From assembly GCA_016714045.1 (NCBI GenBank), contig JADJNY010000005.1:62001-126000 (forward strand): DNA of 64,000 bases, given 5' to 3'. Below the pieces are notes generated by a model, which was not told where the DNA came from, ran no database searches, and worked only from the letters and a program-made list of their open reading frames with translations. The first letter of the stretch is position 1, and every line of letters begins with the position of its first letter. Positions 33,798-44,067 of the stretch are shown piece by piece. The position numbers and the translations under genes are program-made. This DNA comes from Planctomycetota bacterium. GTDB lineage: Bacteria; Planctomycetota; UBA1135; GCA-002686595.

Positions 33798-34053
33798 CCG
33801 AACTCGCGCGCCGAGGCGCGGCGCGACCCGCGCGCTCGCCCGAGAACGATCGGCGGGCTCAGCGCGCTCGCGCGCGGAGGGCAGACCTTCCGACCGCGCG
33901 CCGCGGACGGCCCCGCGCGGCGGTGCGCTGCGCGAACCGCGTTCGCGCCCGTGTCGGCTCCTGCGCGCTTGCGGCCCAGTGGCGAGGAAGGCGGACGTTT
34001 CCGCCCTTCCCCACGTGGACCCCGGAATCGACCCCGGATCCTCCCGGAGGAAC
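33798..34053. other. Intergenic region upstream of the CARDB lipoprotein gene
   Basis: 256 bp. It ends in a strong ribosome-binding site (GGAGGAAC immediately before ATG 34054). The rest is GC-rich with several weak inverted repeats; no terminator with a T tract or RNA gene is evident. Confidence 0.4.
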
Positions 34054-36460
34054 ATGCGGACCACGACACCGCGTTCTTGCGCGCCACGCCGACTCGCGCG
34101 CCCTGCGGCGCCCGTCGCGCACGCCGCGCCGCGCCGCGCTCGGCCTCGCCGCGCTCGCCGTCGGCGCGCTCGCTGCCTGCGGCGGCGGAGGCGGCGGCGG
34201 CTCGAGCGGCAGCGGCTCCGGTGGCGGCTCGAACGCGCCTGATCTCGTGCCGGAACAGCTCGCCTTCACGCCGGCTCAGGCCGACGCGGGCACCTCGATC
34301 AGCGTCTCGGACACGCTCGCGAACGTCGGCACGTCGGCGGCGGTCGGCCCGCGCGTGGGCGTCTACCTGTCGACCGACGCCGTGGTGACGACCGCAGACC
34401 GCCTGCTCGGCTCGCGCACGATCCCCCGCCTCGAGCGCGGTGAGCGCGCGACGGGCGGTGGCTCGATGACGATCCCCGCGAACCTCGCCGCGGGCACGTA
34501 CTGGATCGGCGCGATCGCCGACGACCTGGCCACGATCGCGGAGTCGTCGGAGACGAACAACGTGCGCGTCGCGACCGCGACGTTGACGGTCCGACCCGCG
34601 CAGCTGCCCGACCTCGAGCCCGTCTCGATCTCCGCGACGCCGCTCGCCGTCGTCGCGGGCGGTCCGATCGACGTCAGCGACACGGTGCGGAACACCGGCG
34701 TGGTCGCGGCGGGGGCGTTTCAGGTCGCCGTCTACCTTTCGCAGGACGCGACGGTGACCACGCAGGACGTGCTGCTCGGCGTGCGCCCCGTCGCGAGCCT
34801 CGCGTCCGGGGCGTCGTCGAGCGCGGGCGACACGCTCGCGATCCCGCCGACCACGACGGCGGGGACGTGGTGGGTCGGCGTCGTCGTCGACGCGCAGGGC
34901 CAGGTGGGGGAGAGCGATGAGGCCGACAACGTGCGTGTCGCCGCGAACCCCGTGCAGGTGAGCGTTCCGCCGCGACCGAACCTCGTCGTTCAGTCTTTCA
35001 CGTTCACCCCCGCGTCCATCGACAGCGGGTTGTCGATCGACGTGTCCGACACGGTCGCGAACGTCGGCCCCGGCGCGGCGATCGGGTTCGACGTCGAGGT
35101 GTTCCTCTCGACCGACGCGAACGTGACGCGCGACGACGTCTCGCTCGGATTCCGCTCGCTCGCTGCGCTCGCTTCCGGCGCGAGCGACACGGGGGGCGGG
35201 GCGCTCACGATCCCGATCGAGACGGCAGGCGGCACCTATTGGCTCGGAGCGATCGCGGATTCCGAGCTCGTCGTCCCCGAGGTGAACGAGGCGGACAACG
35301 TGCTCGTCGCGACGAGCTCCATCGTCGTCACCGTGCCGCCGCGGCCGGACCTGGTGCCCGAGGCGCTTTCGTTCACGCCGTCGACGGCGGACACGACGCT
35401 CGGAACCGTGCTGACGGTCAACACGACCGTCCGCAACGTGGGCGTCGTGCCCGCGACCGCGTTTCGCGCTGGCGTGTACCTCTCCGCCAACAACGTCGTC
35501 TCGACCTCGGACGTCTTGCTCGCATCGCGCGACGTCGCCGGACTCGCCGTCGGCGAGAGCTCGACAGCGCCGATCAGCGCGACCGTGCCGGCGGGGCTCG
35601 GCGCGGGGACGTACTTCGTCGGCGTCGTCGTGGACGACCTGCAGTCGCAGTTCGAACTGCGCGAGTCGAACAACGCGCTCCTCGCGCCGGGGATGCTCGA
35701 CGTGATCGCGTCGCCGCTGCCGCAGCCGGACCTCGTGGTGCAGACCGCGAGCTACACCCCGCACTCCCTCCTGCCCGGAGGATCCGTGCAGGTCGTCAAC
35801 GAGGTCCGCAACCAGGGCACGTTGTCCTCGGCCGCGTTCCAGGTCGGCATTTACCTGTCGACGGACGACGTGATCGCGACGGACGACGTGCGCATCGGCT
35901 CGCGCACGGTGTTCCAACTCGGGATCAACTTCGGTTCCGCCTCGAGCGCTCCGTACACGGTGCCGGCGACGCTCGCGCCGGGTACGTACTACCTGGGCGT
36001 CGTCGCCGACGACCAGGCGCAGGTCGCGGAACTCGCGGAGGCGAACAACGCGCTGCGCGCTTCGGGCACGCTCGTGGTCGTCGCGCCGCCTGTGCCCGAG
36101 CCCGACCTCGTGCTCGACGCCGCGAGCTTCACGCCAGGCTCCGCCGCACCGGGAGAGACTCTGAACCTGGAGGCCACGGCTCGCAACCAGGGCGACCTCG
36201 ACGCGGGCGCGTTCCGCGTCGCGTTCTACGCGTCGACGGACGACGTCGTCGACGCTCAAGACGTGCTGCTCGGCTACCAGACGGTCTCGGCCCTCGCGAC
36301 CAACGAGTCCTTCGTCGGTGTCTTCGGCGTGCAGGTGCCCGCGAGCCTCGCGCCGGGCACCTACACGGTTGGCGCCATCGTCGACGACGTGCAACTCGTG
36401 ACCGAGGGCAGCGAGTCGAACAACACCAGGCTCGCGACGGGCACGCTCACCATCCCTTGA
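34054..36460 (+). CDS. CARDB-repeat lipoprotein (frame change near the N-terminus)
   Basis: About 800 residues. The only good start is ATG 34054 with GGAGG 4 bases upstream, but that frame does not run into the lipoprotein signal: the signal (RRAALGLAALAVGALAAC, lipobox LAAC) and everything after it are in the next frame. Skipping one base somewhere in 34080-34095 joins them as MRTTTPRSC...HADSRALRR. After a Gly/Ser tether come six CARDB domains of about 115 residues, each starting P-D/N-L-V/E ('PDLVPEQLAFTP', 'PDLEPVSISATP', 'PNLVVQSFTFTP', 'PDLVPEALSFTP', 'PDLVVQTASYTP', 'PDLVLDAASFTP') and ending with 'SNN' strands. CARDB domains are Ig-like adhesion modules. It is surface-exposed by inference; the partner is unknown. 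Confidence 0.82.
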
Positions 36461-36485
36461 TCCACGCTCCGCACGGAGACTCGCC

Positions 36486-36785
36486 ATGCACGCCCGCCGA
36501 CTCGGACTCCTCGGTCTCTGGTTCCTGACGCTCGCGCTCCTCGCGTGGGCCGTCGAGCCCGACCGCTCCGCGCCCCCGGCGCCGGCGTGGGACGCCACGA
36601 CCTTCTCCAGTCGGCTCACGGGCCGCGGGGAGGTGCGCCTCGAGGCGCGTGAGGGCGGCTACTCGTCCGCGTTCGCGCCCCGATCCCACGGTTATCGGCC
36701 GCGGGGCCCGCGGGCGGAGGACGGGCCGGGGCTGCGCCCGGCGGACCGCCCGAGCCGGGGCGACGATCCGACCTCCACCCACTGA
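36486..36785 (+). CDS. Small membrane-anchored or secreted protein of unknown function
   Basis: 99 residues from ATG 36486, with GGAG 10 bases upstream and only 25 bp after the CARDB gene, so likely co-transcribed. The first 22 residues are a strong hydrophobic segment (LGLLGLWFLTLALLAWAV), a signal peptide or anchor. The remainder is Arg/Pro/Gly-rich and low in order, ending at TSTH. No family recognised; the coding status rests on the ribosome-binding site and the hydrophobic start. Confidence 0.55.
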   Translation: MHARRLGLLGLWFLTLALLAWAVEPDRSAPPAPAWDATTFSSRLTGRGEVRLEAREGGYSSAFAPRSHGYRPRGPRAEDGPGLRPADRPSRGDDPTSTH

Positions 36786-36874
36786 CCGGCCGCCCGACCC
36801 TGCAGGCCGGTGGGGGCGAGCGCGAAAAATGGGGGGCACCTCACGGAGACGGGGAACCGGAAGTGCTTGGGGGC

Positions 36875-37005
36875 TCGCAATCTGTGGGATTGCGACTTCA
36901 TGGCTGGGCCTTCGTCGGGCCCTGACCCGTCGCTGATCTCCGCTTCGCCGGAGAAACTACGCTCTCCACGGGCTGCGGTTCCCCCGCGTCGGCCAAGGCC
37001 GACGT
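36875..37005 (+). promoter_or_regulatory. Two perfect hairpins in the leader of the gene at 37065
   Basis: TCGCAATC (36875-36882) and GATTGCGA (36888-36895) form a perfect 8-bp stem with a 5-base loop; CGTCGGCC (36988-36995) and GGCCGACG (36998-37005) form a second. Neither is followed by a T tract, so they are more likely structured leader RNA than terminators. They lie 60-190 bp before the start codon. Confidence 0.45.
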
Positions 37006-37064
37006 CCACCCTCGGAACCGCTCGTCGCCCGATCGGCATCGACTCAGGAAAGCGAGTTCTCTCC

Positions 37065-39589
37065 ATGCGATTCACATCGACCCTGCTTCCGTTCGTGAGC
37101 TGTAGCGCCCTGGGCGCAACGGCCTTCGCCCAAGACAGCGTCTCCAAGCTGCACGCCCTGCCCGGCGATGCCGTCGACGGACGCGCCACCGCCGAACAGG
37201 TCAACGACTACGTCGTCGACCAGACGATCGTGCGCGGCTCCTGGGGCACCGTGTTCGGCGTCGCGCCGATCGTCAAGGCGAGCCTCGAGCGCACCACGCA
37301 GCAGCAGTTCTTCACCGCGCTCGGCGGCGCGCAGTACCTCTCGCAGGACTTGAAGTCCGGCGTGCCCTTCGCGCGCTCTAGCTACAGCGCGTGGAGCGCG
37401 CAGGGCTTCGGCGTGAACGACGACATCGCGCGCAACGACCCCGGCACGCCGACGCCCGCGACCGGGCTCACCGGCTTCCAATTCGGCGCCGTCACGAGCG
37501 ACTTCGTGCCCGCGAACACGACGTTCGGCACGGCGAACCTGGCCAACGTCGTCGGCGCGCTCGTGAACTTCACGAACGACAAGCCGTCGCGTCTCTACGT
37601 CTCGCGCGTCGTCGCGGCGAGCAACGCCACGACCGAGACCTGCGGCCTCGCCGCGTTCGGCATGGGCTCGATCGACGCCGACGGCAACGTGCACTTCCGC
37701 GTCGACGGGAACGGCTCGTCGTCGGCCGTGACGTGCCCGACGGCGCTCCCCGCGTCCGGCAACAACAACTGGGCGTACCGCGTCAACCTCGCGGCGCGCT
37801 CCGCGGGTGCGCAGAACGTGATCAGCAACACGGGCCCGTCCGACATCCCCGCGACCACGACGCTGCTCTCGAACGTCGCTACGCACAGCTGCCCGACGGG
37901 CGTGCCGCAGTCGGTCGCCACGCGCCCGATCTACCTGGCCCCGAACTTCGCGAAGCAGTACGCCTTCGAGAGCTCGGCCGGCGTCGTGACGAACACCCTC
38001 GGCCACTACGCCGCCGGCGTGGTCGACCACCGCGGCATGATCGGCTTCCGCGCCGGTAACGTCGCGCACCTCGGCGCCAACTCGATCGGCGTGTGCGGCG
38101 TCCTCGGCAAGGCGACGCTCGGCAGCGCGGACGGCGCGCCCTACGTCAACCTGTGGGGCATCGACGCGAACGGCAACGTGACGGGCACGCGTGCGCTGCA
38201 GCTCCCGCCGACGCTCGCGCTCCCCGGCGTCATCACCGACCCCGACCAGCCGACGTGGAGCACCACGAACGTCGCCGGTCCGTCCGAATCGACCACTACC
38301 ACAGCCAGGTCGCATTCCAGGGTGGGAGCTCCCAGGTCGCGATCGGCCAGGACCAGCAGGGCAACCTGATCGTCGCCGCGGTCGTGTACTACGGCCTCGT
38401 CTACACGACGCCGCCCGCGCTCACCGGCCACACGCAGGAACCGAACAACTACATCGCGGTCGCGCGCATCGACCCGACGGGGACGACCGTGAACTGGAGC
38501 GTCGCCGCGTGGACGCAGCAGACGACGGCGCCGGTCTTCTCGGACGGCAAGGCGATCTACCAGAACGGCACGACGGTCATCGGCCGCCTCACGGGGGCCT
38601 TGTTCGGACCGGCGATGTCGGCGCCGATGATCGACTCGGTTGGCAACATCTACTTCCTCGCGGGCATCGAGCTCAGCGGCCCGACGCCCACGACGACGAC
38701 GGGTCTCCTCCGCGCCGTCTACGACTCGACGACCTTCAGCTACAAGCTCGAGCTCGTCACCAAGGTCGGTGACGTGCTCCGCGGCCGCAACTCGGCCACG
38801 AACTACCTGATCCGCTTCCTCGAGGTCGCGGACTCGAACTCGGTCGGTTCGGGCACGGCCTTCTCGGGCAACATCGCGCCCTACGCCTTCAAGGGCCAGA
38901 GCACGACGGGGATGCAGGTCACCGACTCGCGCACGCTGGGCGGGCTCGTCGTCCACGCCTCGATCCTGTACGACGTCAACAACGACGGCCTCTACGAGCG
39001 CTCGGTCGGCTCGGGCGGCATCCCGACGAGCCCGGACGAGGACTACGAAGTGCTCCTCTATCTGTCGTCCGCCACGGACATCAACGCGAACAGCATCCCG
39101 GACGACGCCGAAGTCGCCGGCACGCCGTTCTGCGCCGGGGACAACCTGGACCCGAACGTCACGACGGACTGCCCGTGCGCGAACTTCGGCACGGCCGGCA
39201 ACGGTTGCGCGAACTCGGTCAACGCGGCCGGCGCGAACCTCGCGGTCAGCGGCATGGCGAACCCGGACTCGGCGGTCCTGCTCGGCACGGGCATGCCTGC
39301 GACGGTGAGCTGCATCTACCTGCAGGGCGACGCGCTCACCGATGTCGTGTTCGGCGACGGCGTCCGTTGCGCGGGCGGAACCCTGCTGCGTCTGCGCACG
39401 AAGGCCAACGTCGGCGGTGCGTCCTCGTTCCCCGACTCGACCGACACGGTCAGCCTTTCGGTCCGCGGCGGCGTCGTCCCGGGTTCCGGAACGGTGCGGT
39501 ACTACCAGACGTACTACCGCAACTCGGCGGCGCTCTTCTGCCCGCCCGCGACCTTCAACACCACGAACGGCATCGTGATCACCTGGTGA
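37065..39589 (+). CDS. Large secreted protein with the recurrent C-terminal module (frameshift near 38287)
   Basis: About 841 residues once one base is added near 38285-38289 (reading TTNVAGP, then RIDHYHSQVAFQGGSSQVAI in another frame). ATG 37065 gives a signal peptide (RFTSTLLPFVSCSALGATAFAQ). The body, about 25-680, has no recognised domain: repeated short strands such as 'YAAGVVDHRGMIGFRAGNVA', 'DSVGNIYFLAGIEL' and 'TMVVTDSRTLGG'-like lines suggest a propeller. The C-terminal 155 residues are the Cys-rich module (FCAGDNLDPNVTTDCPC...FGDGVRCAGGTLLRLRTKAN...RYYQTYYRN...FNTTNGIVITW), nearly identical in pattern to that of the gene at 9062. An 18-bp-stem terminator follows (39614-39652). Confidence 0.8.
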
Positions 39590-39613
39590 TCGCGGTCCGC
39601 TGAGGGCGCACGC

Positions 39614-39652
39614 GACGCGGGCGTCGGACCGACCCGGTCCGGCGCCCGCGTC
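39614..39652. terminator. 18-bp-stem transcription terminator
   Basis: GACGCGGGCGTCGGACCG (39614-39631) pairs with CGGTCCGGCGCCCGCGTC (39635-39652) with one G-U pair and a 3-base loop, followed by CTTTCG. It lies between two converging genes (37065 and 39710) and could serve both. Confidence 0.8.
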
Positions 39653-39709
39653 CTTTCGTGCGTGTCGTTCGCGCGGTTCGCGCGGCTTGGGCCGCGGACC
39701 GCGCGGTGT

Positions 39710-41451
39710 TCACGGGGTCGTGTCGCCGAGCTCGCCGAGCGGGAGCAGGTCTCCGTTCGTCTGCGAGCACCACTCCCACGGGAGGTCGGCGACGGCGTAG
39801 GTCTCGCCGCGCTCCACGAGCACCGCGAGGAACGCCGGGTCAATGATCGCGGTCTGCGCCGACGTCGCGATGACGCCGTCGATGCGCATCCAGCCCGTCT
39901 CGCGCGTGCCGAGGCCCAAGACCTCCTCCGGGTCGTGAACCGTGCCGAGCAGGACGGAGTTGCGGAACGCGCCGTTGATCGAGCCCAGCGTCGGCTTCGC
40001 CCAACACTGGAAGGTGTACTGCGCGAAGAGCGCGTCCTCGTTGTCGTTGAAGATCTGCAGGCCGACGGTGGTCGTGAACGCGGCTCCCCGGTGAGGTTCA
40101 CGAGCACGAGCAGGCTCCCCGCGGCGTTGCCGCCGAGCTGACCCAGGAACCGCGGAACGAGCAGCACGTCCGGTGCGGGGTCGTACTCGCGCGCGTTCAG
40201 GTCGCGCACGCCGTCCGCGTCGAGGTCCGTCAGCGCGCCGTCCGGCTGCGGGATCGCCTTGAACGCGACGGCGTTCATCGAGTAGTCGAGCATCTCGAAC
40301 CCGTCGAGTACCAGCGCGGATCCGATGAGCCAATTGAAGCTGATCGGCAGCCCGCGCTGCGACTTCGCGAACGCCCAGGCGTAGCCGCGCGCGTCGCCGC
40401 CGATGTGCGCCGAGCTGACCACGGTAAGTGTGTCGCAGGGCGACAACGACGTGGTGCGGTTCGTCTCGAGACAGTTGCGCGAGTCGATGTAGACGAACTC
40501 GACCTGCACGGGCGTGCCGCCGATCCCGCACGACGTGTTCGTGACCGTGAGGAGCGTCAGCATCCCTTCGCGGTTGTCGTACTCGGGGAACACGAGCAAG
40601 CTCGCGCCGCGCGCGCGCTCCACCGTGTTGCACGTGCACTGGTCCGGGATGCCGTCGTGATCGTTGTCCGTGAGCACGCCGCTCGCGAAATCGCAGGCGT
40701 CCGGAATGCCGTTGTCGTTGCAGTCTTCGCCGACGACTTCGCACTCGTCGGGCAGGCCGTTCGCGTTGCAGTCGGTGCTCGATCCGCTCGAGACGTCGGT
40801 GGAGTCGAGGATGCCGTTGTGGTTGCAGTCGGGGAAGAAGGGCGGCTCGTACTGGTACGTGATCGTCACGCGCGCCGAGGCCCGCTGCTGGAAGTTCACG
40901 ACCAGGTTGCCCGAGCCCGTGGCGCTCGACGTCCCCGACGCATTGACCGTGAACAGGATGTTGCCGTTGCCCACGAAGAGGGCCTGATCCACGGGATTCA
41001 ACGGGAGCGTCGGAACGAACCCGCCGTTCAGGTTCGCGTCGATGCCGGCGATCGTGCGTCCGGAGGTCCCGCCGAAGTCGAGCACGCCGTCGTAGGCGGA
41101 GACGGTCTCGCTCGTGTGGTACGTCGGGTTCAAGTTGACCAGCGTCGCCTGCGTGTCGGGACGCCGCAGCCGCAAGTTCGCGGAGAAGTCGGTGGCGATC
41201 GTCGCGGGTTGCGGGTCCCGATTCTCGAAGCGCGCGGTCCCCTCGATGTGTCCGTCGAGCACGACCTCGATCCCCTGCAAGGTGCCCAGCGCGGGGTTGA
41301 AGCGTGGGAGCGGCGCGACCTGCGTCCACGTCGTGGTCTGCAACGTCAGGTCGACGGAATGGGTCAGGCTGTCCGCCGCGGCGCCTCCAGCGAGGCCCAG
41401 GACGCACGGCAGGACGAAGGCGCTGACGCGCCCGATGCGGATGCCCGGCAT
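39710..41451 (-). CDS. Secreted protein of the 'GSLL-FPE-DNR' family: anchor-E-like domain, EF-hand-like repeats, C-terminal module (frameshift near 40087)
   Basis: About 580 residues. ATG 41451 has a GGAGGAG site 6 bases upstream and starts a signal peptide (MPGIRIGRVSAFVLPCVLGL...AAADS). Residues about 30-240 resemble choice-of-anchor E domains (LPRFNPALGTLQGIEVVLDG, IEGTARFENRD, YDGVLDFGGTSG). Four calcium-binding-type repeats follow (DCNHNGILDSTD, DCNANGLPDECE, DCNDNGIPDACD, DHDGIPDQC). The C-terminal 300 residues are the module shared with the genes at 41760, 49221, 51483 and 54320 (SLLVFPEYDNREGMLTLLTV ... DPAFLAVLVERGETYAVADL, NGDLLPLGELGD). The frame breaks inside it at a C4 run (40086-40089); a fifth C restores 'VNLTGGAAFTTT', matching the paralogues. 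Confidence 0.82.
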
Positions 41452-41759
41452 GGTGTCTCCTCCAGTCCGAAACTCGGCGCGGGACGCTCGCGAAGGAGCG
41501 CAGCTCACGCCGCGCGCGATGATCGCACGGGGGCGGTCCGCCCGCAATTTGCAACTTCGAAAAATGGGAAATCGTTTCCCGAGGCGGCGCTCCTCCCGCG
41601 ATTCGAGGCCCCCGTGCGCGGCGGCGGTGTGCGGCGCGCGACGTACGGTGTCTCGCGCGCAGACCTCTTGCTCGAGAAACGCAGCGGGCGGAGCGTTCTC
41701 GCTCCGCCCGCTGATCCAGGGCTGCCGGCGCTGGGCCGGCAGCTTCGACCGCGCTCAGC
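41452..41759. other. Intergenic region between two family paralogues
   Basis: 308 bp between the starts and stops of the two minus-strand paralogues. It contains two consecutive perfect hairpins (41683-41712, 41721-41743; own entry) near the end of the upstream gene and an AT-richer patch at 41540-41580 (aatttgcaacttcgaaaaat) that may hold the promoter of the gene at 39710. Confidence 0.5.
41683..41743 (-). terminator. Two consecutive perfect hairpins after the gene at 41760
   Basis: Read on the minus strand after the stop at 41760: GCTGCCGG/CCGGCAGC (41721-41743, 8 bp, 7-base loop), then a 13-bp perfect stem AGCGGGCGGAGCG/CGCTCCGCCCGCT with a 4-base loop (41683-41712), followed by GCGTTTCTCG. 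The second hairpin with its short T run looks like a terminator. Confidence 0.7.
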
Positions 41760-43508
41760 TCACTGGTCGCCGAAGAGGCTCGTGGGCAGGAGGTCGCCGT
41801 TCGACTGCGTGCAGAGTTCCCACGGCAGGTCCGCGACGGAGTACGGCGCGAGGCGCTCGATGAGCACCGCGTAGATCGCCGGATCGGCGATCTCCGCCTG
41901 CGTCGAGCGAGCGAGGAGGCCGTTCACCTTGAACCAGCCCGATTCGTGCTCGGGGAGGCCGAGGATCTCGTTCGCCGCGTCACCGGTGCTCGCGAGGAAC
42001 TCCTGCGTGAACACGTTGTTGATCTGCGACAGGCGCGGGTCTTCCCAGCAGTAGAAGGTGTACTGGGCGGAGAAGACCTCTTCGTTGTCGTTGAAGATCA
42101 GGAAGTCGACGTCCGTGGTGAACGCCGTGCCGCCCGAGAGGCCGATGAGCACGAGACGGCTCGTGAACGGACCCTTGCGGTTGCCGGCGTCCTGCCCGAG
42201 GAAGCGCGGGATCAGGAGCTCGTCCGGAGCTTCGTCGTACTCCGCGCCGTCGAGGTCGCGAATGTGGTCGCCATCGACGTCCGTGTCGGCGCGTTCCGCC
42301 CCGATGCCGCGGAACACGAGCGCGCTCAGACCGTCGTCGAGCGAGTTGATCGGGCTCATGAACATCTCTTCGCCGATCAGGTGGTTGAACACGATCGCCT
42401 TGCCGGTCGCCGCGTTCTTCGCGAACACGTACAGGTAGCCCTGCTCGTAGTTCGGGTTGTCGTAGCCCGTCCACAGCGTCAGCGTGTCGCAGGCCGACAG
42501 GTGGCGCGTGCGGTTGGTCTCGAGGCAGGGGAGGTCCGTGTGGCCCGGGCCGAAGCGGCCGATGTAGACGAACTCCACGTCGACACCGCCGTCGACCTCG
42601 TCGCAGTTCGTGTTCGTGACCGTGACGAGCGTGACCTGCCCGCCGCGGTTGTCGAACTCGGGGAAGAGGAGGAGGCTGCCCGGGGTCCGGCGGTTCAGTT
42701 CCTTGCAGTCGGGGCACGGCGTCTTGTCGCAGTCGTCCGGCGTGCCGTCGTGATCGCAGTCGGGCTCGCACGCGTCCGGGATGCCGTCGGCGTCGCAGTC
42801 GGGTTCGCACTCGTCCGGCACGCCGTTGTGGTTGCAGTCCTGGCTCGTGCCGTTCTGGATGTCCGTGTCGTCCGGGACGTCGTTCTGGTTGCAGTCCGGC
42901 GCAAAGAGGTACGTGACCGTCACGACCGCCGACGCGCGGCTCGTGAAGGCGAGCGTCAGGTTGCCGGCGCCGCTTCCCGTCGACTGACCGACGGCGATGA
43001 CCGGCAGCGTCACGGAGCCCGGGTTGCCCGCCGGGCCGGTGAAGAGCACGCACTCGGCGACCGGGCAGGTGAAGGACTGCGACTGGGTCACCGTCCCCGC
43101 GAGGTTGGGGTAGCTCTTGCCCGAGGCCCCGGCGAAGTCGAGCGTCCCGTCGAACGACGTGGCGCTGTCGACGGTGGTGACCGAGGGCTCCGCCACGAGG
43201 AGCGGAGACGTGTCTTGCCGCTGGAGCTCGATGTGCGTCGCGAAGGTCATGGTCACCACGGCCGGCGCGGCGTCCTGGTTCTCGAAGGCGGCCGTGCCCT
43301 CGTTGTGCGCTTCCAGCGTCAGCACGACCGCCTGGAGGTCGCCCAGGGCAGGGTCGAAGCGCCCCAGCGTCACCGTTTGCTGCCAGTTGGTCGTGGTCAG
43401 CGGCACCGTGTCGGAAAAGCTCAGCTGCCCGGCCTGGGCGATGCCCGTGAGGAGGGCGCTGGCGACGAGGGCCGAGAGGTTCGTCCCGTGGTTCGTTCTC
43501 GAAAGCAT
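41760..43508 (-). CDS. Secreted protein of the 'GSLL-FPE-DNR' family: anchor-E-like domain, EF-hand-like repeats, C-terminal module
   Basis: 582 residues from ATG 43508, intact. Signal peptide (MLSRTNHGTNLSALVASALL...AQA). Residues about 28-235 match choice-of-anchor E in pattern (LGRFDPALGDLQAVVLTLEA, EGTAAFENQD, FDGTLDFAGASG, GPAGNPGSVTLPV, ASAVVTVTYLF). Four calcium-type repeats follow: DCNQNDVPDDTD, DCNHNGVPDECE, DCDADGIPDACE, DCDHDGTPDDCD. The C-terminal module (about 285-582) reads RTPGSLLLFPEFDNRGGQVT ... CLETNRTRHLSACDTLTLW, QGYLYVFAKN, PRFLGQDAGN, LIFNDNEEVFSAQYTF, HESGWFKVNG, DPAIYAVLIERLAPYSVADL, NGDLLPTSLFGDQ. It provides the reference for the frameshifted neighbour at 39710. Location: secreted; function unknown. 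Confidence 0.85.
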   Translation of the reverse strand: MLSRTNHGTNLSALVASALLTGIAQAGQLSFSDTVPLTTTNWQQTVTLGRFDPALGDLQAVVLTLEAHNEGTAAFENQDAAPAVVTMTFATHIELQRQDTSPLLVAEPSVTTVDSATSFDGTLDFAGASGKSYPNLAGTVTQSQSFTCPVAECVLFTGPAGNPGSVTLPVIAVGQSTGSGAGNLTLAFTSRASAVVTVTYLFAPDCNQNDVPDDTDIQNGTSQDCNHNGVPDECEPDCDADGIPDACEPDCDHDGTPDDCDKTPCPDCKELNRRTPGSLLLFPEFDNRGGQVTLVTVTNTNCDEVDGGVDVEFVYIGRFGPGHTDLPCLETNRTRHLSACDTLTLWTGYDNPNYEQGYLYVFAKNAATGKAIVFNHLIGEEMFMSPINSLDDGLSALVFRGIGAERADTDVDGDHIRDLDGAEYDEAPDELLIPRFLGQDAGNRKGPFTSRLVLIGLSGGTAFTTDVDFLIFNDNEEVFSAQYTFYCWEDPRLSQINNVFTQEFLASTGDAANEILGLPEHESGWFKVNGLLARSTQAEIADPAIYAVLIERLAPYSVADLPWELCTQSNGDLLPTSLFGDQ

Positions 43509-44067
43509 GGCAAGTCCCGGTTGTGGATCGAGGCGCTTCGGAGTCCGGCCGCAGGCCTGGACAGCGCAGGAAGGTGCATTCCCCGATGGGGGATCCCCGG
43601 CGGTCGACGCCGATCTCGGCGCGGCCCGCAGAAGAGAATTCAGGGTCGCCACAGGGGGCTGTTCTGTCAAGGGTCGCAGCAAATAAAAGTTCCTAGATTG
43701 TGGCGTGTTGCGGCAGGGCATCGTAGGACCTCAGCGCGACGTCGCCGGTCCCGAGGCAGTGCAGCAGTTGGTTGTAATCGATTGTGATCAAGCTGGTTAA
43801 GGCGGACATCAAGGATGGCATCTTCGCGGGGGGGGCTCGATCGACACGTCCGAGCACAACTGCAAGTTGGTTTAAACGCGGGTTGATCTCGGGTGGTTCA
43901 TGGACCTCGGCGAAGAAATAGGAAGTCCTTTCCGGGGCGAGGTTCCGCACCCGTTTCCGGTGGCCCCGGGGCCAGGCAGGGGCATACTTGCAGCGCTGCA
44001 CCGCGCTCCTCGTCCTCCACACCGTGGGGGCCGCCCTGGCTTCGAGCCCGCACCCGAACACCGCCTC
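43509..44067. other. Divergent intergenic region, locally AT-rich
   Basis: 559 bp between the divergent starts of the gene at 41760 and the TPR lipoprotein. The stretch 43675-43880 is noticeably less GC-rich than the surroundings (aaataaaagttcctagattg; ggttgtaatcgattgtgatc), as expected for promoters. A minus-strand open frame (43693-44061) has no recognisable features and is not called. Confidence 0.5.

Noticed and set aside
43693..44061. Possible 122-codon gene on the minus strand
   Set aside because: No ribosome-binding site, signal or domain; it overlaps the likely promoter region of the TPR lipoprotein.
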